The translations under genes and the position numbers were made by a program. Shown here piece by piece: positions 18,407 through 27,019 of a DNA stretch of 64,000 nucleotides. Position 1 is the first letter of the stretch. Every line of letters begins with the position of its first letter. The DNA is taken from the NCBI RefSeq assembly GCF_002081715.1, contig NZ_MUKP01000013.1, positions 1 to 64,000 on the forward strand, in the 5' to 3' direction. This DNA is from Nocardia donostiensis. Its GTDB lineage: Bacteria > Actinomycetota > Actinomycetes > Mycobacteriales > Mycobacteriaceae. The notes beneath the pieces were generated by a model. That model did not search any database. It was not told the DNA's origin and saw nothing but the letters and a program-made list of their open reading frames with translations.

Positions 18407-18572
18407 TCGGCACACCGCACAGCAGATGGGTGCATTCCAGCCGCCGGGCCCCGCGCGGCCTACCCCACACGCTGCACCTGAACCATCAACAGCGCAGTGT
18501 CATCTCCCCACCATCCGAACCCGCACCGGGCGTCGGCTGTCCCGACGACCTGACCCGAGAGGCAAGCCTGAC

Positions 18573-19733
18573 GTGGCCGATTTCCTTTCCACCGGAACTC
18601 TTCCCGACCATTACCGTGATCTCGCGCTGACGGTCCGGGATTTTGCGAACCAGGTCGTCGCACCGGTGGCGGCGCAACATGATGCCGAACACAGTTTCCC
18701 CTACGAGGTGGTCGCCGGAATGGCGGAGATGGGGTTGTTCGGGTTGCCGTTCCCAGAGGAGTACGGCGGGATGGGCGGCGACTATTTCGCGTTGTGCCTT
18801 GCCCTGGAGGAACTGGGCAAGATCGACCAGAGCGTGGCGATCACGCTGGAAGCGGGCGTGTCGCTGGGTGCGATGCCGATCTACCGGTTCGGTAATGACG
18901 AACAGAAGCAGCAGTGGCTGCCGCGGCTGACCAGTGGTCGCAGCCTGGCCGCGTTCGGGCTCACCGAGCCGGGCGCGGGCAGCGATGCGGGCGGTACCCG
19001 CACCACCGCTGCCGAAGACGGCGGCGACTGGGTGATCAACGGCAGCAAACAGTTCATCACCAATTCTGGTACCGATATCACCGAACTGGTGACGGTGACC
19101 GCCGTGACCGGACAGCGCGACGGCAAGAAGGAGATCTCCACCATCCTGGTGCCCACCGGCACATCCGGTTTCGTCGCCGAACCGGCGTACAACAAGGTCG
19201 GCTGGAATGCCTCCGACACCCATCCGCTCAGCTTCACCGACGTCCGGGTTCCCCGGGAAAATCTGCTCGGTGCACGCGGCCGCGGATACGCCAACTTCCT
19301 GAGCATCCTCGACGAGGGCCGGATCGCGATCGCGGCCCTGGCCACCGGGGTGGCACAGGGCTGCGTCGACGAATGCGTGCGGTATGCGGGGGAACGCGAG
19401 GCGTTCGGCAAGCCCATCGGACGCAACCAAGCCATCGCGTTCAAGATCGCCCGCATGGAGGCCCGCGCACACACCGCCCGCACCGCCTACTACGACGCGG
19501 CGGCGCTGCTGCTCGCCGGGAAACCGTTCAAGAAGCAGGCCGCCATCGCCAAGCTCATCGCCGGTGAGGCCGCCATGGACAACGCCCGTGACGGGACGCA
19601 AATCTTCGGCGGCTACGGCTTCATGAACGAATACCCTGTGGCCAGGCACTACCGGGACAGCAAGATCCTGGAAATCGGCGAGGGCACAACGGAGGTGCAG
19701 TTGATGCTGATCGGACGGGAGCTGGGGCTGTGA
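18573..19733 (+). CDS. fadE19: Acyl-CoA dehydrogenase (isovaleryl-CoA dehydrogenase type, FadE19-like)
   Basis: 386 residues, usual ACAD length. Family marks are GLPFPEEYGGMGGDYFALC, the FAD-binding AFGLTEPGAGSDAGGT, FITNSGTD, the helix REAFGKPIGRNQAIAFKIARMEA and the C-terminal QIFGGYGFMNEYPVARHYRD followed by EIGEGTTEVQ. Human isovaleryl-CoA dehydrogenase lacks the Glu seen here in IGEGT. I assign isovaleryl-CoA (or 2-methyl-branched acyl-CoA) from the operon, which matches fadE19 of M. tuberculosis. GTG 18573 has an AGAGG site. The 166 bases before it hold no gene I can support. Confidence 0.85.
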   Translation: MADFLSTGTLPDHYRDLALTVRDFANQVVAPVAAQHDAEHSFPYEVVAGMAEMGLFGLPFPEEYGGMGGDYFALCLALEELGKIDQSVAITLEAGVSLGAMPIYRFGNDEQKQQWLPRLTSGRSLAAFGLTEPGAGSDAGGTRTTAAEDGGDWVINGSKQFITNSGTDITELVTVTAVTGQRDGKKEISTILVPTGTSGFVAEPAYNKVGWNASDTHPLSFTDVRVPRENLLGARGRGYANFLSILDEGRIAIAALATGVAQGCVDECVRYAGEREAFGKPIGRNQAIAFKIARMEARAHTARTAYYDAAALLLAGKPFKKQAAIAKLIAGEAAMDNARDGTQIFGGYGFMNEYPVARHYRDSKILEIGEGTTEVQLMLIGRELGL

Positions 19734-20239
19734 GCGCAGACGAGACGACCGGGATGCGCCGAGTGGTTCAGACCGGACTCTGGTTCGAGGAACTGGAAAC
19801 CGGCGTGGTGTACGAGCATCGGCCGGGCCGCACCATGACCGAAACCGATAATGTGCTGTTCAGCACGCTCACCATGAACCCGCAGGGCTTGCATATCGAC
19901 GCCGCCTACAGCGAAGCGCAGGGACCGTTCCATCAGCGGCTGGTGAATTCGCTGTTCACGCTCGGCACCATGGTCGGGCTCGCCGTCGCACACCTCACGC
20001 AGGGCACCACCGTCGCCAACCTCGGGTTCAGCGAGGTGAAGTTCCCGGCGCCACTGTTCCACGGCGACACCGTGTACGCCGAAACGGTGGTGCTGGACAA
20101 ACGCCGCTCCAAGAGCAGGCCGGGCGAGGGCGTTGTCACTTTCCGCCACACCGCACGCAACCAGCACGGCACGGTGGTCGCGGTCGCCGTGCGCAGCGCG
20201 CTGATCCGGCTACGCCCCACTGCCGAGGACAAGTCGTGA
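19730..20239 (+). CDS. MaoC-family (R)-type enoyl-CoA hydratase
   Basis: 169 residues, GTG start overlapping the dehydrogenase stop by four bases. It is a single hot-dog fold: WFEELETGVVYEHRPGRTMTETDNVLFS (hydratase 2 motif region), HIDAAYSEAQGPFHQRLVNSLFTLGTM, and the second part VKFPAPLFHGDTVYAETVV. In this cluster it would hydrate 3-methylglutaconyl-CoA to HMG-CoA, the step after the carboxylase. It is the equivalent of Rv2499c. The reaction is inferred from context. Confidence 0.85.
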   Translation: MSADETTGMRRVVQTGLWFEELETGVVYEHRPGRTMTETDNVLFSTLTMNPQGLHIDAAYSEAQGPFHQRLVNSLFTLGTMVGLAVAHLTQGTTVANLGFSEVKFPAPLFHGDTVYAETVVLDKRRSKSRPGEGVVTFRHTARNQHGTVVAVAVRSALIRLRPTAEDKS

Positions 20240-21069
20240 CCGCAGCGTGGGTTCCGCCGGGACCGGCGTGGCTGTTCTGCCCCGCCGACCGCCCCGAGCG
20301 CTACCAGAAGGCGGCGGCCGTGGCCGATGTGGTGATCCTGGATCTGGAGGACGGTGTCGCCGCCGCAGACAAGGACGCCGCACGTAGCGCACTCGCCGCG
20401 AACCCGCTCGACCCGGAAACCACTGTGGTGCGGGTGAATCCGGTGCAAACACCCGATCTAGAGCTCGATCTGGCCGCGCTGGAGAACACCGGCTACCGGC
20501 GGCTGATGCTGCCGAAAACCGAAACCGGCGAACAGGTCGCCGCGCTCGCCGATTTCGAGGTCCTCGCCCTGGTCGAGTCGCCGCTCGGCGTGCTGGCTGC
20601 CGAGCGGATCGCCCGCGCCGACAACACCATCGGCCTGATGTGGGGGGCGGAAGACCTGGTCGCCGGGCTCGGCGGCACCTCGAGCAGGAGATCCGACGGC
20701 GCATACCGGGACGTGGCGAAATACCTGCGGTCGGGCACTCTGGTGGCCGCCAAGGCGTACGGGCGGCTCGCGCTCGACGGGGTGTATCTGAACATCGGCG
20801 ACCTCGACGGGCTGCAAGCGGAAGCCGAGGACGCGGTGGCGGTCGGTTTCGATGTCAAGGTCGCCATCCACCCGAACCAGGTGCCGGTGATCCGCGCCGC
20901 CTACGCGCCATCCGGCGACGAATATACCTGGGCGCAAGCGGTATTGGCGGAAGCAGCGCAGCATCGCGGGGTTTTCGCCTTCGATGGTCGAATGGTCGAC
21001 GCGCCGCTGCTGCGTCACGCCGAACAGATCGTCCGGCGCGGTCGGGCCCACGGTGGCACCACCGCTTGA
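20236..21069 (+). CDS. citE: CitE-like CoA-ester lyase (HpcH/HpaI family)
   Basis: 277 residues. The marks are LFCPADRPERYQKAA, VVILDLEDGVA with the metal-ligand Glu/Asp pair, RLMLPKTETGEQV, and MWGAEDLVAGLGG. It starts inside the maoC stop (four-base overlap). CitE-like proteins cleave or form acyl-CoA esters such as malyl-, citramalyl- or HMG-CoA. No classic HMG-CoA lyase is in the operon, so this protein may cleave HMG-CoA to acetyl-CoA and acetoacetate (inference). Its M. tuberculosis counterpart is Rv2498c. Confidence 0.87.
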   Translation: MTAAWVPPGPAWLFCPADRPERYQKAAAVADVVILDLEDGVAAADKDAARSALAANPLDPETTVVRVNPVQTPDLELDLAALENTGYRRLMLPKTETGEQVAALADFEVLALVESPLGVLAAERIARADNTIGLMWGAEDLVAGLGGTSSRRSDGAYRDVAKYLRSGTLVAAKAYGRLALDGVYLNIGDLDGLQAEAEDAVAVGFDVKVAIHPNQVPVIRAAYAPSGDEYTWAQAVLAEAAQHRGVFAFDGRMVDAPLLRHAEQIVRRGRAHGGTTA

Positions 21070-21100
21070 ACCGATCGACCCGACACCAGGAGGACCAGCG

Positions 21101-23059
21101 GTGCAGCCACAGTGGACGCCCACCGAACGCGATATCGCCGAGGCCAGGATCACCGACTTCGCGCGGTTCGTCGCAGCGCGCACCGGTGCGACGCTGCCGG
21201 ACTACCACACACTGTGGCAATGGTCGGTGGATCATCTACCCGCGTTCTGGCATGCGGTCTGGGATTATTTCGAACTCGGCGACATCGCCGGAGATGTGCT
21301 GACCAGCACCGAAATGCCGGGCGCGCACTGGTTTCCCGGGACCCGGCTGAACTATGTGGATCAGGTCGTCCGGCAGTTCCGCACCGACCGGCCCGCCATC
21401 ATCGCGGTCACCGAAAGCGACACCGAAGAGGTCCGGATGCAGGAAGTGTCCTGGACGGAGCTGATCGACCGCGTCGCGGCGTTCGCGCGCACGCTGCGCT
21501 CTCTGGGGGTGGGGCCGGGCGACCGGGTGGCCGGGTATCTGCCCAATATCCCCGAAGCAGTGGTCGCTTTCCTTGGCACCGCCGCTGTCGGTGCGGTGTG
21601 GAGTGCCTGCGGGCAGGACTATTCGGCCAAGGCGGCGCTGGACCGGCTCGGCCAGCTCGAACCGAGCGTGCTGGTCACCGCAGACGGCTACCGCTACGGC
21701 GGCAAAACACATGACAAACGCGACGATGTCGCCGCACTGCGCGTCGGGCTCCCCACCGTGCGCGCCACCATCGCCGTCTGCCGCCTCGGTAACGAGATTC
21801 CCGATTCCCTGCCGTGGGCCCAGGCCAGTGACAACACCGATAACGCTGCCGCGATCATCGACACCGCTTCCGTCGACTTCGATCACCCGCTGTGGATCGT
21901 CTTCTCCTCCGGCACCACCGGCCTGCCGAAAGGTATCGTGCACGGTCACGGTGGTGTCCTGCTGGAACACCTCAAAGCCGTTGGCCTGCAATCGGATATC
22001 GGGCCCGAAGACACGTTCTTCTGGTACACCAGCCCCAGCTGGATGATGTGGAACTTCCAGATCGCGGGCCTGCTCACCGGCTCGACCATCGTCTGCTACG
22101 ACGGCAGCCCCACCTACCCGTCCCCGGACGCGCTGTGGCGGATCGCTGCCCGCGTCGGCGCCACGGTGGTGGGCACCAGCCCCGGCTACGTGCTGGCCTG
22201 CAGCAAAGCCGGCGCGGTGCCGGGCACCGACCACAATCTCTCGGCGCTGCGGTTGATCGGCATCACCGGGTCGTCGCTGCCGCAGAGTTCGTCGCTGTGG
22301 TTGCGTGACAAGGTGGGCGCGCACATCCCGGTCGCCTCCATCAGCGGCGGAACCGATGTGGTGTCGGCGTTCATCGGCGGGGCGCGCACGGTGCCGGTGT
22401 GGCCGGGCGAACTGTCCGCCCCGTATCTGGGAGTGGCGTTGGACGCCTACGACGAACAGGGACGCTCGGTGCGGGGCGAAGTAGGTGAACTGGTGGTCAC
22501 CGCGCCCATGCCGTCCATGCCGATCTACTTCTGGCGCGACCCGGACGGGAAGCGCTACCACGACGCCTATTTCGGCACCTTTCCCGGTGTGTGGCGGCAC
22601 GGGGACTGGATAACCATCACCGACCACGGCAGCGTTATCGTGCACGGTCGCTCCGATTCCACACTGAACCGGCACGGCATCAGGATGGGCAGCGCCGATA
22701 TCTATCAGGTCGTGGAACGGCTGCCGGAGGTCGCCGAAGCACTGGTGATCGGGGTGGAGCAGGCCGAAGGCGGCTACTGGATGCCACTGTTCGTGGTGCT
22801 CGCACCCGGCGCGGAACTCACCGACCAGCTGCGGGAACAGATCAACGAGGTGATCCGCACCCAGGTGTCGCCACGCCATGTACCCGATGAGATCCTGGCC
22901 GCCCCCGCCGTCCCGCACACCCGCACCGGCAAGAAACTCGAGGTGCCGATCAAGAAATTGTTCCAGGGCGCGGACCCGGCGCGGGTGGTGGAACGCAGCG
23001 CCGTCGACGACCCCGACCTGCTCGATTGGTATGCCCGCATCCGCCCGCCACGATCGTGA
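21101..23059 (+). CDS. aacS: Acetoacetyl-CoA synthetase
   Basis: 652 residues, normal for AacS. It has the acetoacetate-CoA ligase N-terminus (YHTLWQWSVDHLPAFWHAVWDYF), the AMP-binding P-loop IVFSSGTTGLPKGIVH, the WYTSPSWMMWNFQ segment and the C-terminal RHGIRMGSADIYQVVE with the HTRTGKKLEVPIKK end. It activates acetoacetate with ATP and CoA. GTG 21101 is chosen since AGGAGG precedes it. As the last gene of the leucine operon it can capture the acetoacetate made by the lyase step. Confidence 0.9.
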   Translation: MQPQWTPTERDIAEARITDFARFVAARTGATLPDYHTLWQWSVDHLPAFWHAVWDYFELGDIAGDVLTSTEMPGAHWFPGTRLNYVDQVVRQFRTDRPAIIAVTESDTEEVRMQEVSWTELIDRVAAFARTLRSLGVGPGDRVAGYLPNIPEAVVAFLGTAAVGAVWSACGQDYSAKAALDRLGQLEPSVLVTADGYRYGGKTHDKRDDVAALRVGLPTVRATIAVCRLGNEIPDSLPWAQASDNTDNAAAIIDTASVDFDHPLWIVFSSGTTGLPKGIVHGHGGVLLEHLKAVGLQSDIGPEDTFFWYTSPSWMMWNFQIAGLLTGSTIVCYDGSPTYPSPDALWRIAARVGATVVGTSPGYVLACSKAGAVPGTDHNLSALRLIGITGSSLPQSSSLWLRDKVGAHIPVASISGGTDVVSAFIGGARTVPVWPGELSAPYLGVALDAYDEQGRSVRGEVGELVVTAPMPSMPIYFWRDPDGKRYHDAYFGTFPGVWRHGDWITITDHGSVIVHGRSDSTLNRHGIRMGSADIYQVVERLPEVAEALVIGVEQAEGGYWMPLFVVLAPGAELTDQLREQINEVIRTQVSPRHVPDEILAAPAVPHTRTGKKLEVPIKKLFQGADPARVVERSAVDDPDLLDWYARIRPPRS

Positions 23060-23100
23060 CCGGGACGTAGCCGCCTGTTAGCCAGCGATACCATAAGCGA

Positions 23101-24408
23101 ATGAGTGTCGACAATCGCCGTTCTGTTCGCGCGAGGGACAACGGCAGCCTCGTGAAAGGAGACGGCGACTCGGACCGACGTGAAATCCGGCGCAGGCCGA
23201 AGAACCGCAGGGCCCAGATCGCGGCGGCCGCTGCCTCCGCCTTCGGTTCGCTCGGCTACCACGGGGTGAGCATGGAGGACATCGCCTCCGGCCTCGGCAT
23301 CAGCTCCGCTGCCCTCTACCGGCACTATCCGAGCAAATACGCGCTGTTCCGGGAAGAGTTGCTGCGCGTCGGCCAGGCGATGACCGAATCGGTGCGGACA
23401 CCCGGCAACGCCGACGTCGACACCGTCGCGACGGACACGACCCCCGAGCAGCGTTTGCGCCGGGTGCTGGACGCATTGATCACCGCCACCGTGAGCAACC
23501 GTGCCAGCGTCACCCTGGTCCGCTGGGAGGCCCGCTACCTCGCCGACGAAGACCGGGCGCTACTGATCGACCAGCAGACCGAGATACTCGCCGCCCTCGG
23601 CACCGAACTCGCGCAACTACGTCCCGAACTCGCCACCGACGACCGTCGCGTTCTCGTGGCCGCCATGCTGTCGGTGATCACCAGCATCGCCGACCATCAC
23701 GCGGCGCTGCCCGCGAAAACGCTGACCGCCCTGCTGGGTTCGGCCTGCTGGGACTTGGCGAACGCGCACCTGCCCGCCCCCGGCGCTGCCGAACCCGCGC
23801 CCCGGGTCGAGATCCCCGATTCGTTCAAACACGAACTGCTGCTACACAAAGCGGTCGACCTGTTCCACGCCCGCGGGTATCCGAATGTGAGCGTAGAGGA
23901 CATCGCCACCGCGGCCGGGTTGTCGGCGGCGTCTGCGGTGTACCGCTTCTACCGCAGCAAAAGTGACCTGCTCGCGGCCGCTTTCCGCCGTGCAGCCGAC
24001 CGGGTGTCCAGCGCGATCGGCCCCGCCGTATCCGCCGCCGCCAGCCCGGAAGCCGCGCTGACCACGCTGATCGCGCAGTTCGTCGCCGGTTCCTTCGCCG
24101 AACGCGCCCTGACCTTCGTCTACTACACCGAATTCCAGCATGTCCCGCCGGAGGAGCGGACCGCGCTGCGCAATATCCAGCGGCTCAGCGTCGAGGAATG
24201 GGCGCGGCTGGTCCGCGAGGTTCGCCCCGACCTGTCCGGCGCCCAGGCCCGCTTCCTGGTCCACGCCGCGTTCGCACTGGTCGTCGACCTAGGCCGCTCG
24301 TTCGACAACGATCCGATCGCCTCCCAGCCGCGGGTGCGGCTGCTGATGCAGACGGTGTTGTTCGGGCGACCGGCAGACGATGACACGACCGCGGCCCCGC
24401 CGACATAG
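23101..24408 (+). CDS. Tandem TetR-domain regulator
   Basis: 435 residues, about twice a normal TetR protein. The first HTH is at residues about 40-85 (AAASAFGSLGYHGVSMEDIASGLGISSAALYRHYPSK). A complete second HTH is at about 245-290 (AVDLFHARGYPNVSVEDIATAAGLSAASAVYRFYRSK), each followed by a helical ligand-domain-like part. One polypeptide could thus act as a pseudo-dimer. It starts about 40 bases after aacS on the same strand and may be co-transcribed. Similar double TetR proteins are known in actinobacteria; the target is unknown. Confidence 0.88.
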   Translation: MSVDNRRSVRARDNGSLVKGDGDSDRREIRRRPKNRRAQIAAAAASAFGSLGYHGVSMEDIASGLGISSAALYRHYPSKYALFREELLRVGQAMTESVRTPGNADVDTVATDTTPEQRLRRVLDALITATVSNRASVTLVRWEARYLADEDRALLIDQQTEILAALGTELAQLRPELATDDRRVLVAAMLSVITSIADHHAALPAKTLTALLGSACWDLANAHLPAPGAAEPAPRVEIPDSFKHELLLHKAVDLFHARGYPNVSVEDIATAAGLSAASAVYRFYRSKSDLLAAAFRRAADRVSSAIGPAVSAAASPEAALTTLIAQFVAGSFAERALTFVYYTEFQHVPPEERTALRNIQRLSVEEWARLVREVRPDLSGAQARFLVHAAFALVVDLGRSFDNDPIASQPRVRLLMQTVLFGRPADDDTTAAPPT

Positions 24409-24431
24409 CGGGACCGCTGCCGGTGTCCCGC
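24408..24431. terminator. Convergent terminator hairpin
   Basis: GCGGGAC (24408-24414) pairs with GTCCCGC (24425-24431) across a ten-base loop, in the gap between the convergent TetR and esterase genes. Confidence 0.5.
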
Positions 24432-24436
24432 GGGGC

Positions 24437-25459
24437 TCAGACGCGCGTTGGCTCGGTGAACCAGTGCGGGATCGTGGTGCGGGCGATCGGTCCGTGCAGT
24501 GCCTCGGCCAGCGCTTCCACGGCCAGGTTGCGGGCAAGCTTGGTGGCGTGGCAGTCGCGGAGGCTGTCGAGCATGAGGAAGTCGTGCACCATGCCGAGCA
24601 CGCGGACCGCGGTCACTTCGACACCCGCCGCGCGCAGTTTCGCAGCGTAGGCCTCCCCTTCATCGCGGAGGACATCGGCTTCGCCGGTGATCACCAGGGT
24701 GGGGGGCAGGCCGCGCAGCTGGTCGATGCTCGCGCGCAGCGGAGCGGCGTGTGGTTCGGCTCGTTGCGCGGGCTCGGTGGTGTATTGGTCCCAGAACCAT
24801 TTCATCCCGTCACGGGTGAGGTAGTAGCCGTCGGCGAACTGCCGGTAGGAGGCTGTTTCGAAGTTCGCGTCGGTCACCGGATACAGCAGCACCTGGGCTT
24901 TCGGTTCGATATCGCCGCGTTCGGAGCACATGAGCGCGAACGCGGCCGCCATATTGCCGCCGACCGAGTCACCACAGACGGCCAGCCTGGATCCGTCCAG
25001 GTCGTGCTCGTTCCCGTGCTGGGTCACCCACCGTCCGACCGCGTAGCACTGTTCCACCGCGATCGGATACTTGGCTTCTGGCGCTCGGTCGTACACCGGG
25101 AACACCACCGCCGCCTGCACCCCTACTGCCAGTTCCCGCACCAAGCGGTCGTGGGTGGTCTCGTCGCCGAACACCCATCCGGCGCCGTGCAGGTAGAGCA
25201 CCACCGGCAGCCGCCCCGACAATCCTTCTGGTCGCACGATCCGGGTCCGTATCCGCCCGGTCGGTCCGTCGGGCACATCCACCCACTGTTCCTCGACCCC
25301 TGGTTTGTCCACCCCCTCCCCGGACTGTAATCCCACCAGGATCGCGCGCCCCTGCTCCGGCGGCACCTCATAGATCCGCGGGTGTGGGGAAGTTTCCTCG
25401 GCCAACTGCCGCGCCGCCGGCTCCAGCACTGGTTCGCCGGGATCGGAAAGCTCGGTCAT
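24437..25459 (-). CDS. Alpha/beta hydrolase of the hormone-sensitive-lipase (HSL) family
   Basis: 340 residues. The HSL marks are LYLHGAGWVFGD (oxyanion hole HGAG; the HSL consensus is HGGG), the nucleophile loop CGDSVGGNMA with the catalytic Ser, the acid in GEADVLRDEGEAYA, and the His in VLGMVHDFLML. Such enzymes hydrolyse short acyl esters or act as acetyl-hydrolases. No secretion signal is visible, so it is cytosolic. The substrate is unknown. It is convergent with the tandem TetR gene. Confidence 0.88.
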   Translation of the reverse strand: MTELSDPGEPVLEPAARQLAEETSPHPRIYEVPPEQGRAILVGLQSGEGVDKPGVEEQWVDVPDGPTGRIRTRIVRPEGLSGRLPVVLYLHGAGWVFGDETTHDRLVRELAVGVQAAVVFPVYDRAPEAKYPIAVEQCYAVGRWVTQHGNEHDLDGSRLAVCGDSVGGNMAAAFALMCSERGDIEPKAQVLLYPVTDANFETASYRQFADGYYLTRDGMKWFWDQYTTEPAQRAEPHAAPLRASIDQLRGLPPTLVITGEADVLRDEGEAYAAKLRAAGVEVTAVRVLGMVHDFLMLDSLRDCHATKLARNLAVEALAEALHGPIARTTIPHWFTEPTRV

Positions 25460-25617
25460 GATGATCTCCTTCTACGGTCGACGGCAACGCCGAGGAGCTT
25501 GCAGGAGGTACTTCATCGAGACAGCATTCGTCCGAAACGACTATTCAGCGCTCCCGCATCCCTGTCAAGCAGCACTGTTGCCGGGACCTGGACACATCGA
25601 CCGCCGGGTGCGGAGTT

Positions 25618-25833
25618 TCAGTTGGTTTCGCGGGTGGCGTCGATGAGGGACTTCGGGCGCATATCGACCCAGTGGGTTTCCACATAGTCCAGGCATATTT
25701 TGCGGGACGCCGGGCCGTGGGTGATGGTCCAGCCGCCGGGGACTGCGGCGAAGGTGGGCCACAAGGAGTGTTCGCCGTCGGCGTTGACCAGGACATAGAA
25801 CTGGCCGGCTTCATTGTCGAACGGATTGGTCAT
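25618..25833 (-). CDS. MbtH-like protein
   Basis: 71 residues, usual MbtH length. The signature is complete: NPFDNEAGQFYVLVNADGEHSLWPTFAAVPGGWTI and then CLDYVETHWVDMRP, with the three conserved Trp. MbtH proteins bind and activate adenylation domains of non-ribosomal peptide synthetases. No NRPS gene is in the window, so this is an orphan that may serve a synthetase elsewhere. ATG 25833 overlaps by four bases the stop of an upstream frame. Confidence 0.92.
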   Translation of the reverse strand: MTNPFDNEAGQFYVLVNADGEHSLWPTFAAVPGGWTITHGPASRKICLDYVETHWVDMRPKSLIDATRETN

Positions 25834-26612
25834 CTGGTTACTTTCTGTCTGCGGCACATGACGACTTGGAGACGGTCTACGCCGGACATGTTGGGCTGCC
25901 ACCCTTTTCGCTCGGGCTCGCCGGTACCGCAGAAGGCGTTCGCGGCAGTACCAGGCCGGTGCGGTCTACGAAATGAGCTGCGCCACAACTGTTCGGAAAA
26001 CCGCCGCGAGTGATTCGACGACCCGCCGCCCGTTGTTGCGGTTCTCTTCAGGTGATGTTTCGGCAACAGGGGTCGATGTCCAACCGAGAAAGAGCCGAAA
26101 TAGCAAGGGTAGTAGCGCAACCCGAAATTTATCCCCGCCGGTGCCGAACCTTCCCCGTGTCCGGCGCCGGCGGGGGTGTCGGTGGCCTCGAGCCATGGAA
26201 CCGACTCAGCCACACCGATGTCCAGCGTACTGGCAATCGCCGATATCGCGGGGAGTTCGAGGCGGGTGTCGCCCGTGTCGCGGGTGAAATACTGCGGCGC
26301 AGCGATATCGGTGCCGAACCGCGCCGCGAACGCCTCGTCTCCGCCCGCTTCGAAAGCGAGCTGTACCCCCGACGGATACAGCTCGCCCCTTGCTACGACC
26401 GAAAGTGGTGGCAGCAGCCGATCGAGTACCCATAACCGCCGCGTGAATATCGTCCACTGCTCGATGGATGTCGACACGTTAGCGACATAGACCGGATCAG
26501 CGCAGGTAGGGCCCGGTGCGAATAGCGCAGTCTCGTGCCGGATATGTTTCCGCACACGGTCGTATCCGTGGGCCCGTTCCCCCTGTGCCGGAGCCGCGTT
26601 CGTCCGATACAC
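25830..26612 (-). CDS. Unknown protein upstream of the mbtH-like gene
   Basis: A 260-residue frame whose TGA overlaps the MbtH start as ATGA, suggesting coupling. Residues 1-150 look like a globular protein (WTIFTRRLWVLDRLLPPL, GDEAFAARFGTDIA, LPAISAIASTLDIGVAESVPWL). The last third is Arg/His/Pro-rich, and another frame from about 26196 to 25966 on the same strand continues in a more protein-like way (RRVVESLAAVFRTVVAQL), so a frameshift is possible. I do not recognise the family. It may be a decaying gene. Confidence 0.35.
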   Translation of the reverse strand: MYRTNAAPAQGERAHGYDRVRKHIRHETALFAPGPTCADPVYVANVSTSIEQWTIFTRRLWVLDRLLPPLSVVARGELYPSGVQLAFEAGGDEAFAARFGTDIAAPQYFTRDTGDTRLELPAISAIASTLDIGVAESVPWLEATDTPAGAGHGEGSAPAGINFGLRYYPCYFGSFSVGHRPLLPKHHLKRTATTGGGSSNHSRRFSEQLWRSSFRRPHRPGTAANAFCGTGEPERKGWQPNMSGVDRLQVVMCRRQKVTR

Positions 26613-27019
26613 GGATCCTCCTCACTACGAACAACGCGCTGCACCGAACAGTGTGAGCAGCGCGGACCGGACGGCGCAGGCGCGCGTGCCCGCTGGGGTG
26701 CGTCCGGTCGTGAAACCTGAGGGCCACCGCGGAAATTCACACGAGGCGACAACCGCGGATGATTTCCGGCGGATGCGTGATGAACGGTGATGCCCGCCGG
26801 AGCATCGCGTTCCCTGGCCGGGGTCGGTTCGGAACGCCTGGTGCTAGCGCGTGATCGTTCCTCCAACTCCATTACCGCAGCGCACGGGCGCCGCGGCGAT
26901 ACCGGCCTCACCTGATTGCGAATCAGGTACCGCGAACTTTAAGACAGAACAGAATAAAAAGGAATACTTTGAGCAAAAATCTGGACAAGTGCTAGAGACA
27001 GCTGAGCCGCGCCAAGCCC
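26613..27019. other. Long gap downstream of mftG with locally low GC
   Basis: 407 bases without a gene I can support. It holds a perfect hairpin CCTGATT-GCG-AATCAGG (26911-26927), then an A-rich stretch near 26937-26990 that is clearly lower in GC than the surroundings. This could be the terminator region of the mycofactocin genes, or sequence brought in by recombination. Confidence 0.45.

Noticed and set aside
21236..22918. A 560-codon minus-strand frame across the acetoacetyl-CoA synthetase gene
   Set aside because: Shadow of a well recognised enzyme gene.
26206..26912. Several overlapping frames on both strands downstream of mftG
   Set aside because: Apart from the 260-residue frame, none has a good start, coding-like composition or a recognisable motif.
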